From: Verrucomicrobiales bacterium
GTDB lineage: Bacteria; Verrucomicrobiota; Verrucomicrobiia; Verrucomicrobiales; Verrucomicrobiaceae
Direction: 5' to 3'
Assembly: GCA_003453085.1 (NCBI GenBank)
Contig: DMMK01000490.1
Coordinates: forward strand, 1 to 5,806
DNA length: 5,806 bases
Shown in pieces: positions 1 to 5,580 of the stretch. The translations under genes were made by a program, and so were the position numbers. The notes beneath the pieces were generated by a model. That model saw only the letters and a program-made list of their open reading frames with translations, did no database searches and was not told the origin of the DNA. Position 1 is the first letter of the stretch, and the number at the start of each line of letters is the position of its first letter.

Positions 1-642
1 TCCCGTGGCCATGCCAAAGTCCGTCAGACCTTGCAGTTCCTCGGCCTGGCAGTCGGCACTCATGCCACCGAGCTTCAGACTGGTGGTGAGCAAGGCCGCC
101 GTTTTATTTTCGTGAATGAAACGCAGGGCTTCCAGAGGCAGCTTTTTTCCTTCCCCTTCGAGATCGGCTACCTGGCCGCCGACGAGGTGAAGGCTGCCTG
201 CGGTGCGGGCGAGTTCGGCCACCAGAGCTCCGGCACCATAACGGACGGTCACGGGTGTTTTGACCACGATTTCAAAGGCCAATGCCTGCAGGGCATCTCC
301 CGCCAAGATGGCAATGCCGTCGCCAAACACCTTGTGGCAAGTGGGCACGCCACGGCGGAAATCGTCATTGTCCATGCTCGGCAGGTCGTCATGGACCAAA
401 GAATAGGTGTGCAGGCACTCCACGGCTGCCGCGGCAAAGGAGGCGCTTTCTTTGCTACCCCCAGAGGCCTCGGCCGCAGCCAGGCAGAGAATTGGCCGCA
501 GGCGCTTGCCTCCGGCAAAGATGCTGTGGCGCATGGCCTTGTGAATGGTGGCCGGTGCAGTTTCAGCAGAGGGGATGAGGCGGTCGAGCACTGCATCCAC
601 ATAGGTGCAACGCTCCGTGAGGTAGGTCTTCAGGTCGGACAT
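1..642 (-). CDS. ispA: Polyprenyl diphosphate synthase, FPP/GGPP synthase type (3' end cut by window edge)
   Basis: This cytoplasmic prenyltransferase condenses isopentenyl diphosphate with allylic diphosphates to make farnesyl (or geranylgeranyl) diphosphate for quinones, undecaprenyl phosphate and other isoprenoids. The first 214 codons are present and the frame is still open at base 1. Visible family motifs are GGKRLRP (residues 44-50, binds isopentenyl diphosphate), the first aspartate-rich motif DDLPSMD (85-91), RRG (97-99 region), GGQ..D (155-160) and ENKT (178-181). The second aspartate motif (DDxxD) should lie just beyond the window. The two-residue insertion in the first motif (DDx4D) and the Tyr five positions before it (HTYSLVHDD) are typical of bacterial type II FPP synthases such as E. 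coli IspA, so FPP is the more likely product; GGPP cannot be excluded. The ATG at 642 gives the usual N-terminal length; no Shine-Dalgarno is visible. It follows the HTH gene by 32 bases, probably in one operon. Confidence 0.93.
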   Translation of the reverse strand, partial: MSDLKTYLTERCTYVDAVLDRLIPSAETAPATIHKAMRHSIFAGGKRLRPILCLAAAEASGGSKESASFAAAAVECLHTYSLVHDDLPSMDNDDFRRGVPTCHKVFGDGIAILAGDALQALAFEIVVKTPVTVRYGAGALVAELARTAGSLHLVGGQVADLEGEGKKLPLEALRFIHENKTAALLTTSLKLGGMSADCQAEELQGLTDFGMATG

Positions 643-674
643 TAAAAACGGGAAACGGGGGGACAGACGGAAAT

Positions 675-1154
675 TCAGTGATGGTTGCGGCGGAGGTCTT
701 CGGCCAGGTGCTGGAAGTCACCCACCTCGCACCATTTCACAAAGCGCTCCGTGAGACGCTTCAGCTCATCCCACTCATGGCGGATTTTCCCGGCCTCATC
801 CTTGCTGATGCAGTTGTCCGCCGCTGCCTGGCTGATGGCCGAGAGAAGATCGGCGAACTGCTGGACGATCTCCTGCGTGGCCGGCATGACCTCGCGCCCA
901 GGCTGCTTACCGGTGGGTGGATTTTTGACAAAGACACCCTCAGCCTGCTGGCAGAGCCACTGGATGAGATGGTCATCCCCGGTCAGCTCATAGAGCTGGC
1001 GGACGCGGTCCAGGGGATTCGAGGCACCGCTGCCTTCTTCCTCGTCGCGCTGCCCCCACTTATAAACCAGGGACAGTGACACGCCCATTTTGGCCGCGAT
1101 TTCCTTCACATGGCCTTTATCGAGGGCCTGGCGGATGACTTCATGGGACTCCAT
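675..1154 (-). CDS. Small helix-turn-helix protein resembling phage CII-type regulators
   Basis: A 159-residue soluble protein, probably DNA-binding. Residues about 16-34 (VKEIAAKMGVSLSLVYKWG) read as a helix-turn-helix: an AAxxGVS turn followed by a recognition helix. After a short acidic, Gly/Ser linker (36-45) comes NPLDRV (46-51), then TGDDHLIQWLCQQAEGVFVKNP (58-79), and a helical C-terminal half rich in charged residues (90-155). The NPLDR...TGD...WLC..A.G.FV arrangement recalls chromosomal and prophage proteins of the regulatory CII class; this is recognition from memory, not a search. It sits 93 bases after psd and 32 bases before ispA on the same strand, so co-transcription with both lipid genes is likely. 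No phage structural or integrase gene is nearby, which argues for a resident regulator rather than a prophage remnant. The ATG at 1154 puts the HTH near the N-terminus as expected; no Shine-Dalgarno is seen. Its target and role are unknown. Confidence 0.85.
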   Translation of the reverse strand: MESHEVIRQALDKGHVKEIAAKMGVSLSLVYKWGQRDEEEGSGASNPLDRVRQLYELTGDDHLIQWLCQQAEGVFVKNPPTGKQPGREVMPATQEIVQQFADLLSAISQAAADNCISKDEAGKIRHEWDELKRLTERFVKWCEVGDFQHLAEDLRRNHH

Positions 1155-1247
1155 GCGCTCTGTTTTTCACGAACGCAGGCCGCTTGGCAAGCTGGAATGC
1201 ATACGAACCGGGAGATTCGCCCGCCGCAGGATTCGCAAAAAAGCCTG
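1155..1247 (-). other. psd-HTH intergenic gap with a short palindrome
   Basis: This 93-base gap separates the psd stop from the start of the HTH gene. It contains a run of six T on the minus strand just after the psd stop, but without a convincing stem before it, so I do not call a terminator. An 11-base perfect palindrome with one central base, GCTTGGCAAGC (1182-1192), lies about 28 bases upstream of the HTH start, and GATTCGC occurs twice (1214-1220 and 1230-1236, spacing 16). I found no good -35/-10 pair. It could hold an autoregulatory operator, but the evidence is thin. Confidence 0.3.
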
Positions 1248-2147
1248 TCATTGCCCCCAAGCAGCCACATCTCCCATCCGGGCATACACCTCGCGGTTTT
1301 GCGCGCTGTTTTCCAAAAGGTCATCGCAGAAGCGAATGCTCCCAGGCTCAAAAACCGTGATGAAACAGGACCCGCCAAAGCGGAAATAGCCCTTTTCATC
1401 CCCTTTCAGCACCGGGGTATCGGGCGCGGAGGTATGCACGACGGAGCCCACGCAGGTGGCCCCCACCTCCAGCAACAGCACTTCGCCAAAAAGGCCCGTC
1501 ATCAGCCGGGTGACATAACGTTTGTTCTCCCAAAAGATGCTGGGCCTCTGAAGAAAGGCGATGGGGCTCACCGAATAAAGCGGGCCGTGAATGAGACGAG
1601 GCGCATCCGCCGTGCCGCCGCAGGGGAAATGAAAGCGGTGATAGTCCGTGGGGCAAAGGCGGGAAATGAGCACGCTGCCTTTTTCAAAACGTTCCGCCAG
1701 GGCGGCATCCCCCAGCAGAGCTGGCAGGTCAAACCGCACGCCTTTGATGAAAAAATCCCGGCACTGGGAGACATCGGGAATGACAAAATGACGGCCGTCC
1801 GCCGGAAAGGCCACAGCCGAGGGATCTGCCACGATGGGACGCGCCGCAGGCTTCAACTTGCGATAAAAGAAATCATTGAAGGTGCCGTAGCTGCTCGCTG
1901 GCTCGGCAAACTCAGCCTCATCCACGCCGAATTTCTCAATGAACGGGCGAATGCGGGCCGCGCTTTTCGGGTCGTCCATCTGGCGACCGTACCAGTCGGA
2001 GAAAAGGGCGCGCTTCACCAGCACATGCAGCGCCAGTTTGCCCAGGGGGTTCTCATAGACAAAACGCAGCGGGCCCTCCCCATAAACGGCCTCCGTTTCC
2101 AGGCGACGGGTCAGGCGGTTGAAAAACTGGATGGGCGCTGCGGGCAT
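1248..2147 (-). CDS. psd: Phosphatidylserine decarboxylase, type II (chlamydia-like)
   Basis: Converts phosphatidylserine to phosphatidylethanolamine and CO2 at the inner membrane, the last step of phosphatidylethanolamine synthesis. The enzyme is made as a proenzyme that cleaves itself before a serine, which becomes the pyruvoyl cofactor. From the ATG at 2147 it has 299 residues, close to the roughly 300 of chlamydial type II enzymes. Visible motifs are FNR at the start (9-11), YGTFNDFFYRKLKP (87-100), FPADG with the catalytic Asp (117), DYHRFHFP with the catalytic His (173), ENKR (207-210), EVGATCVGS (227-235) and FGGSC (257-261) with Ser260 as the expected cleavage and pyruvoyl residue. 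The usual residue after that Ser is Thr; here it is Cys. The frame stays open for another 273 codons upstream, but that stretch is antisense to the neighbouring plus-strand gene and lacks family similarity, so the ATG at 2147 is chosen. No Shine-Dalgarno precedes it. It is probably the first gene of the psd-HTH-ispA group. Confidence 0.95.
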   Translation of the reverse strand: MPAAPIQFFNRLTRRLETEAVYGEGPLRFVYENPLGKLALHVLVKRALFSDWYGRQMDDPKSAARIRPFIEKFGVDEAEFAEPASSYGTFNDFFYRKLKPAARPIVADPSAVAFPADGRHFVIPDVSQCRDFFIKGVRFDLPALLGDAALAERFEKGSVLISRLCPTDYHRFHFPCGGTADAPRLIHGPLYSVSPIAFLQRPSIFWENKRYVTRLMTGLFGEVLLLEVGATCVGSVVHTSAPDTPVLKGDEKGYFRFGGSCFITVFEPGSIRFCDDLLENSAQNREVYARMGDVAAWGQ

Positions 2148-2240
2148 GTAGAAGATACGTTTGGCAGACCTTTGCCGCACCTGCGCCCCAGGAGCAAATG
2201 TCTCTTGGCCCCAGGGCACGAATGTTGCATGGTGCAGTCC
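2148..2240. promoter_or_regulatory. Divergent intergenic region between psd and the plus-strand membrane-protein gene
   Basis: Ninety-three bases separate the two divergent starts, so promoters for both should lie here or close by. I could not find a consensus -35/-10 pair for either direction; on the minus strand TATCTT lies only four bases before the psd ATG and would imply an almost leaderless transcript. Two sequence features stand out: the octamer GCCCCAGG in direct repeat at 2185-2192 and 2208-2215 (spacing 23 bases, about two helical turns), and an interrupted inverted repeat GGCA-N6-TGCC at 2163-2176. They could be operator sites, which is inference. The promoter role rests on gene orientation only. 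Confidence 0.4.
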
Positions 2241-3002
2241 ATGGCCGAGGACACCCCACCTCCGATTCCCACGGACTCCCCCCGCCCCAGCGGCTGCGGG
2301 CGCCTGCTCGTCCTGGCCCTTCTCGGCGGCCTGCTGATCACCGGCATTGTGACGTGGAAATTCATGGATCTGGTCAAAGACGGACTTGCCTGGATGAGCC
2401 AGGGGCTTGTCACCCAGGACATCAACGAAACCTTTCGCCAGTCCGTGACGCGCATCGTCTCCACCAATGGTGACATCCTGGAAGTGGCCACTCTGGAAAC
2501 GGATGAGACGGTGACCAAATACGACGTGAAGACCCTCTTTAACCAGACCGTGTATCTGGGCACCACCGTGTCTGAAATCCGCACGCCCGTGGTCTATCGT
2601 TATCACATCCAGCTCTCCGACGGCTGGAACCTGCGGGTGGAGAATGGCCAGTGCATCGTCAACGCCCCGGCCTTGCGCCCCTCCCAACCGCCCGCCATCC
2701 GCACCGACCGCATGGAAAAGAAATCTGAGTCGGGCTGGCTGCGTTTCAATGCGGCCGAGAGCCTGGCCACCCTGGAAAAGAACCTGACGCCCACGCTGGA
2801 AAAACGCGCAGGCAACCGCAGTCACCTCAATCTGATCCGCGAATCCGCCCGGAAATCCGTGGCCGAGTTTGTGAAAAAATGGCTGCTCACTCAGAAGTCC
2901 GGCCCGCTGGAGGAAATCCAAAGCATCACTGTCATTTTTCCAGATGAAGTGGCTCCCAGCGGCCAACCCAGGACATTGCCGCCCACCTTGCAGGTGCCTT
3001 GA
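2241..3002 (+). CDS. Single-pass membrane protein of unknown function, possibly DUF4230-like
   Basis: A 253-residue protein (257 if the in-frame ATG at 2229 is used). It has a short Pro-rich cytoplasmic N-terminus (residues 1-18), one hydrophobic segment (about 20-40, GRLLVLALLGGLLITGIVTW) and an extracytoplasmic domain of about 210 residues. That domain holds ILEVATLETDETVTKYDV (79-96), a strand-like VVYRYHIQLSDGWNLRVENG (117-136), then NAPALRPSQPPAI (141-153) and a charged helical part (about 172-216), ending in a strand ITVIFPDE (229-236). The order (membrane helix, an E-A-T strand, a strand pair, then a Pro-rich 'alPsPki'-like segment) recalls DUF4230 proteins, but this is a resemblance only. 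It is the only plus-strand gene here, divergent from psd and convergent with cobB. Neither candidate start has a Shine-Dalgarno; 2241 is chosen because it leaves a non-overlapping, compact N-terminus. A longer open frame back to 1110 is antisense to psd and not credible as coding. Function unknown. Confidence 0.8.
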   Translation: MAEDTPPPIPTDSPRPSGCGRLLVLALLGGLLITGIVTWKFMDLVKDGLAWMSQGLVTQDINETFRQSVTRIVSTNGDILEVATLETDETVTKYDVKTLFNQTVYLGTTVSEIRTPVVYRYHIQLSDGWNLRVENGQCIVNAPALRPSQPPAIRTDRMEKKSESGWLRFNAAESLATLEKNLTPTLEKRAGNRSHLNLIRESARKSVAEFVKKWLLTQKSGPLEEIQSITVIFPDEVAPSGQPRTLPPTLQVP

Positions 3003-3011
3003 TGGCCAGAA

Positions 3012-3026
3012 AGCTACGACGTAGCT
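3012..3026. terminator. Small hairpin between convergent genes, straddling the cobB stop
   Basis: AGCTAC-GAC-GTAGCT is a perfect 6-bp inverted repeat with a 3-base loop. It lies in the meeting zone of the plus-strand gene (stop at 3002) and cobB, and includes the cobB stop codon. Read in the cobB direction it is followed by a weak TTTCT stretch; there is no real T-tract either way. Its position suits a weak bidirectional terminator, but the stem is short and the call is tentative. Confidence 0.3.
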
Positions 3027-3736
3027 AGGAGCTCTTCGACCAAACGCGGGACCTCGACACTGGCCGTGCCCTGCCGCCGCTCCGTGAAGTGGCTGCTGAT
3101 GTCGGTGGATTCCAGATTGATCTCGATGAGTCGTTTGGCCCCTTTCGAGGCCGCTTGGCGGGCAAAGCCAGCCGCCGGATAAACCACCCCTGAGGTGCCG
3201 ATGCAGATAAAAACATCCACCGTTTCCAGCGCCTGCGTGATTTCCTCAATGTAATAGGGCATCTCGCCAAACCAGACGATATCCGGGCGCATCTTCCCCA
3301 CCTTCTCACAGATGGGGCAGGCGGCGGTCACCTCCAGGTCAGACTCCCAGTCCATCACATTGCGACACCAGAGACAGCGCACTTTTCTCAGTTCGCCATG
3401 CATGTGCCGCAGCTTTTTCGCACCGGCCCGCTCATTCAGATCGTCCACATTCTGGGTGACATGCAGAAAAGAGCCGGGCCAGGCCTGCTCCAGCCGCACC
3501 AGGGCGTGATGTGCCGCATTCGGCTGTACCGTGTGCAGGGCCGCACGGCGCAGATTGTAAAAGCGATGCACCAGCTCAGGCGTGCGGCGGAAGGCCTCCG
3601 GCGAGGCGACTTCCTCAATGTGATAACCTTCCCACAAGCCATCCACCCCGCGAAAGGTGGGTACCCCAGATTCGGCGGAAAGGCCAGCCCCGGTGAGGAC
3701 CACAAGATTCGGATGCGTGAGCCCGGCCATGGTCAC
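3014..3736 (-). CDS. cobB: NAD-dependent protein deacylase, sirtuin (CobB type, class III features)
   Basis: Cytoplasmic sirtuin that removes acyl groups from lysines using NAD+, giving nicotinamide and O-acyl-ADP-ribose; in bacteria a main target is acetyl-CoA synthetase. The 240 residues carry the complete family set: GAGLSAESGVPTFRG (16-30), TQNVDD (94-99), catalytic His in HMHGEL (His113), a Cys4 zinc site (C121, C124, C140, C143), PDIVWFGE (151-158) and GTSGVVYPA (180-188). FYNLRR gives Tyr60 and Arg63, the pair that binds succinyl/malonyl groups in SIRT5 and E. coli CobB, so desuccinylase or demalonylase activity is likely besides deacetylation. Where most relatives have DLHERAG this protein has DLNERAG (Asn101), a position near the active site. 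The start is a GTG at 3736 whose GTGA overlaps the stop of the preceding gene by four bases; an ATG at 3730 is the alternative. No Shine-Dalgarno is seen, so translation is probably coupled to the upstream gene. Confidence 0.95.
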   Translation of the reverse strand: MTMAGLTHPNLVVLTGAGLSAESGVPTFRGVDGLWEGYHIEEVASPEAFRRTPELVHRFYNLRRAALHTVQPNAAHHALVRLEQAWPGSFLHVTQNVDDLNERAGAKKLRHMHGELRKVRCLWCRNVMDWESDLEVTAACPICEKVGKMRPDIVWFGEMPYYIEEITQALETVDVFICIGTSGVVYPAAGFARQAASKGAKRLIEINLESTDISSHFTERRQGTASVEVPRLVEELLATS

Positions 3737-4479
3737 TTTTTAGGGAGCTGATATTGGGTGGTGATCACGACCTGCCCAGCGGTGCCTTCATCCCGGCTGA
3801 TCATGACATTGATGCTGGTCATGCCAGCCCCTTTCTTGCCTGTGATGTTCGCTGAATCGTAGTCGCCATTGACGATGCTGTTGACCTCATAACCACCGGC
3901 CTTGAGCACGCCTTCGTAATGTTCTTTGACCGTGCGCACGTCGCCCGGCGCTTTGCCCATCGTCATGCCACCCACAGCCTCGGCCTGGTCCACCCGATAG
4001 CCAGCACCATCTTCCAGCTTCAGGCCTGGATACTGCGGAACTTCAGCGGGAGGGGCGGAGGCGGCAGCCACCCCGGCAGTGATGGTTTTTCCATCGGGGC
4101 CCTTGATGACCACACCTTCGGTCTGGGCCTTGGAAGCATCAAAACCGTACTCCTCGCCTTTGTCGTTCTTCACCGTGAGCTTGCCCTTCTCCAGATCTTC
4201 GTAGGAGATGGTGGAGGTCTCGCCTGTGGACTTCTGTTTGAAGGTGATCTCCCGTTTGGCATCATCCTTTTTCAGTACCTCAATGTCCGGGTTCATCTCC
4301 AGAGCCCACACGGCGGCCTTCGCCGGATCACCGGCAAACTCTTTGACCTTGGAGCCGATCTTGGCCACCAGGAAACCACCGCCCACGAGGGCGGCCAGGA
4401 GGAGAACACCGCAGCCGATGCCTGCGATGGCGAGACCGGAGAGACCTTTTTTCTGATTGGGGTTTTGTGGCTGGTTCAT
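3733..4479 (-). CDS. Membrane-anchored protein of unknown function
   Basis: A 248-residue protein with a short Asn/Gln/Lys-rich cytoplasmic N-terminus (1-12), one long hydrophobic Gly/Ala/Leu helix (about 13-39) and a probably extracytoplasmic remainder. After the helix comes AGDPAKAAVWALEMNPDIEVLKKDD (49-73) and a strand-rich segment REITFKQKSTGETSTISYEDL (76-96), a repeated charged-Lys 'xGK.T/T.K..G' pattern to about 133, an Ala/Pro linker (134-149), and a C-terminal domain starting at YPGL (150-153) that includes VKEHYEGVLKAGGYEV (184-199) and a final strand pair (222-243). The C-terminal part looks like the small alpha/beta modules common in Verrucomicrobia and Acidobacteria envelope proteins; I cannot name the family. 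It lies 78 bases after the HD gene and overlaps cobB by four bases, so it is likely expressed with the sirtuin. No lipobox or cleavable signal is evident. The ATG at 4479 puts the helix at the N-terminus as expected. Confidence 0.85.
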   Translation of the reverse strand: MNQPQNPNQKKGLSGLAIAGIGCGVLLLAALVGGGFLVAKIGSKVKEFAGDPAKAAVWALEMNPDIEVLKKDDAKREITFKQKSTGETSTISYEDLEKGKLTVKNDKGEEYGFDASKAQTEGVVIKGPDGKTITAGVAAASAPPAEVPQYPGLKLEDGAGYRVDQAEAVGGMTMGKAPGDVRTVKEHYEGVLKAGGYEVNSIVNGDYDSANITGKKGAGMTSINVMISRDEGTAGQVVITTQYQLPKK

Positions 4480-4557
4480 GATGATAGGAATGCGGACGTT
4501 CAGGTTCTGACGTGGTGAGGTTAGATCACAATCCCCCCGAAGAACAATCTCTTTTGA
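4480..4557 (-). promoter_or_regulatory. Gap upstream of the membrane-anchored protein gene, possible promoter
   Basis: Seventy-eight bases lie between the HD gene stop and the next start, long for this compact group, so a promoter serving the membrane protein and cobB is possible. On the minus strand TTGTTC is followed after 18 bases by TAACCT, a poor match to a sigma-70 pair. No terminator-like hairpin with a T-tract is present, so read-through from the HD gene is also plausible. Confidence is low. Confidence 0.2.
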
Positions 4558-5571
4558 CTACGGAATTTCGCCTGTGGCGAGACGGGCCAGAGACGCCTGG
4601 AGATTTCGCCTCGCCTGAGCTTCGTACCGCTCCTGGAAAAACGAAGTCGCATAGATCTGTGGCCGCTGCAAAAAGCTCTCCAGTACACGGCTGCGCCCAC
4701 GCCGATAATCCTCCGCAGGCACCTGGGCATACTCGCGGCGGATGGCCTGCTCATAGGCCCAAAAGCGCGTTTCATCCTTGCCCAGAATGGCGAGATCAAT
4801 GTCACACATAAGGGCAGCATCCGGTGTCGCATCCGGGACGTGTTTCCGCGTCAACCCGATGAGGCACACCACATTCCGAATGAAGGAATCTGCCACACCG
4901 TATTCACTCAGGGCATCCCGCGCCATGTCGGCACTGAGGCCCTCATTGTCCATCTCCCCGGAGGAGTCATACACCGCATCGTGGAACCACAGGGCCAATT
5001 CCAGTTGCACGGGATGAACGGCCAGGGACTTCACCTCATCCAGCTCCGTGAGGCACTCGTCCAAATGACGCAGGTCGTGATAGTGGCGGTGCTCTTCCGA
5101 ATAGGCTGCCACCAGCCCGCCGAACCAGCCCTGGCCATCCCCTTCTGCCGGAATGGCTTGCCAAAGACGGGACCATCGCGAAAGCCGGATGTGAGGATGG
5201 CTTTCATGCCGACGAACAAACTCGATGAGCTGCTGCCGATGGATCGTCTGATTCTGATGATAAAAATCATCCTCCGCCTCCAACCGCGATAGGCTGTGGT
5301 CCGTCTGCGCCGCCAGCCAGAGGATAAAATCCTCCCGCCGTGCAAAGGCCTGCGCCCAGGGCTGGCCGCAGGTCTGCAAAGACTCCACCTCCAGGGGCAG
5401 TCCGTCCCAAATCTCGGAATAGCAATAGTGCCCGCCCTGGAAAACCAAGCCCATGCCGCAGTAATCGCGGTGGGCGTGGGTCAAAGGATAGCCTTCCTCA
5501 AGCAGGGACGCGACCCGCGCGGCGAGATCGGCCCCATAGACCGCTTCTGAGGAAAGAACATCCATTTTCAT
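4558..5571 (-). CDS. HD-superfamily metal-dependent phosphohydrolase with an extra N-terminal domain
   Basis: A 337-residue cytoplasmic protein in two parts. The C-terminal part (about 134-331) matches the predicted metal-dependent HD phosphohydrolases of the COG4339 type: HRHYHDLRHL (161-170), LALWFHDAVYD (192-202, with the His197-Asp198 pair), DNEGLSA (208-214), LIGLTRKH (237-244), CDIDLAILG (256-264), IRREYAQVP (277-285), and GRSRVLESFLQR (302-313 region) near IYATSFF. Candidate metal ligands are a His in 161-169, His197, Asp198 and Asp257/259. The substrate is unknown; HD enzymes often act on nucleotides. The N-terminal part (about 10-125) is a separate module with GYPLTHAHRDYCGMGL (27-42), YSEIWDG (51-57), FILWLAAQTDHSL (82-94) and NQTIHRQQLIEFV (107-119); it reminds me of small stand-alone hypothetical proteins, but I cannot name it. 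The ATG at 5571 is nine bases after the preceding gene; AGAAGG lies 14 bases upstream, a little far for a normal Shine-Dalgarno. A second ATG is at 5565. Confidence 0.88.
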   Translation of the reverse strand: MKMDVLSSEAVYGADLAARVASLLEEGYPLTHAHRDYCGMGLVFQGGHYCYSEIWDGLPLEVESLQTCGQPWAQAFARREDFILWLAAQTDHSLSRLEAEDDFYHQNQTIHRQQLIEFVRRHESHPHIRLSRWSRLWQAIPAEGDGQGWFGGLVAAYSEEHRHYHDLRHLDECLTELDEVKSLAVHPVQLELALWFHDAVYDSSGEMDNEGLSADMARDALSEYGVADSFIRNVVCLIGLTRKHVPDATPDAALMCDIDLAILGKDETRFWAYEQAIRREYAQVPAEDYRRGRSRVLESFLQRPQIYATSFFQERYEAQARRNLQASLARLATGEIP

Positions 5572-5580
5572 GGCTTTTAG

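Noticed and set aside
31..645. 204-codon plus-strand open frame
   Set aside because: It is the antisense shadow of the ispA-like gene, whose motifs are unmistakable on the minus strand.
675..1154. Prophage remnant
   Set aside because: Only the HTH protein resembles phage regulators; there is no integrase, structural gene, attachment repeat or change in base composition around it.
1214..1236. Heptamer repeat GATTCGC, twice with 16-base spacing
   Set aside because: A 7-base repeat in a 93-base gap is likely enough by chance and overlaps no recognisable promoter element.
1237..1247. Rho-independent terminator after psd
   Set aside because: There is a run of six T on the minus strand, but no stable stem directly before it.
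1110..2240. N-terminal extension (about 377 codons) of the plus-strand membrane protein
   Set aside because: It is wholly antisense to psd, which has complete family motifs; the translated extension is rich in Arg, His and Gly without recognisable domains, and the membrane helix would be left in the middle.
2148..2966. N-terminal extension (273 codons) of psd
   Set aside because: Antisense to the membrane-protein gene, and psd from 2147 already has the full length of type II enzymes with the expected FNR start.
3919..4518. 199-codon plus-strand open frame over the membrane-anchored protein gene
   Set aside because: The minus-strand product has a clear N-terminal membrane helix and overlaps cobB in a coupled arrangement; the plus-strand product is an unpatterned antisense shadow.
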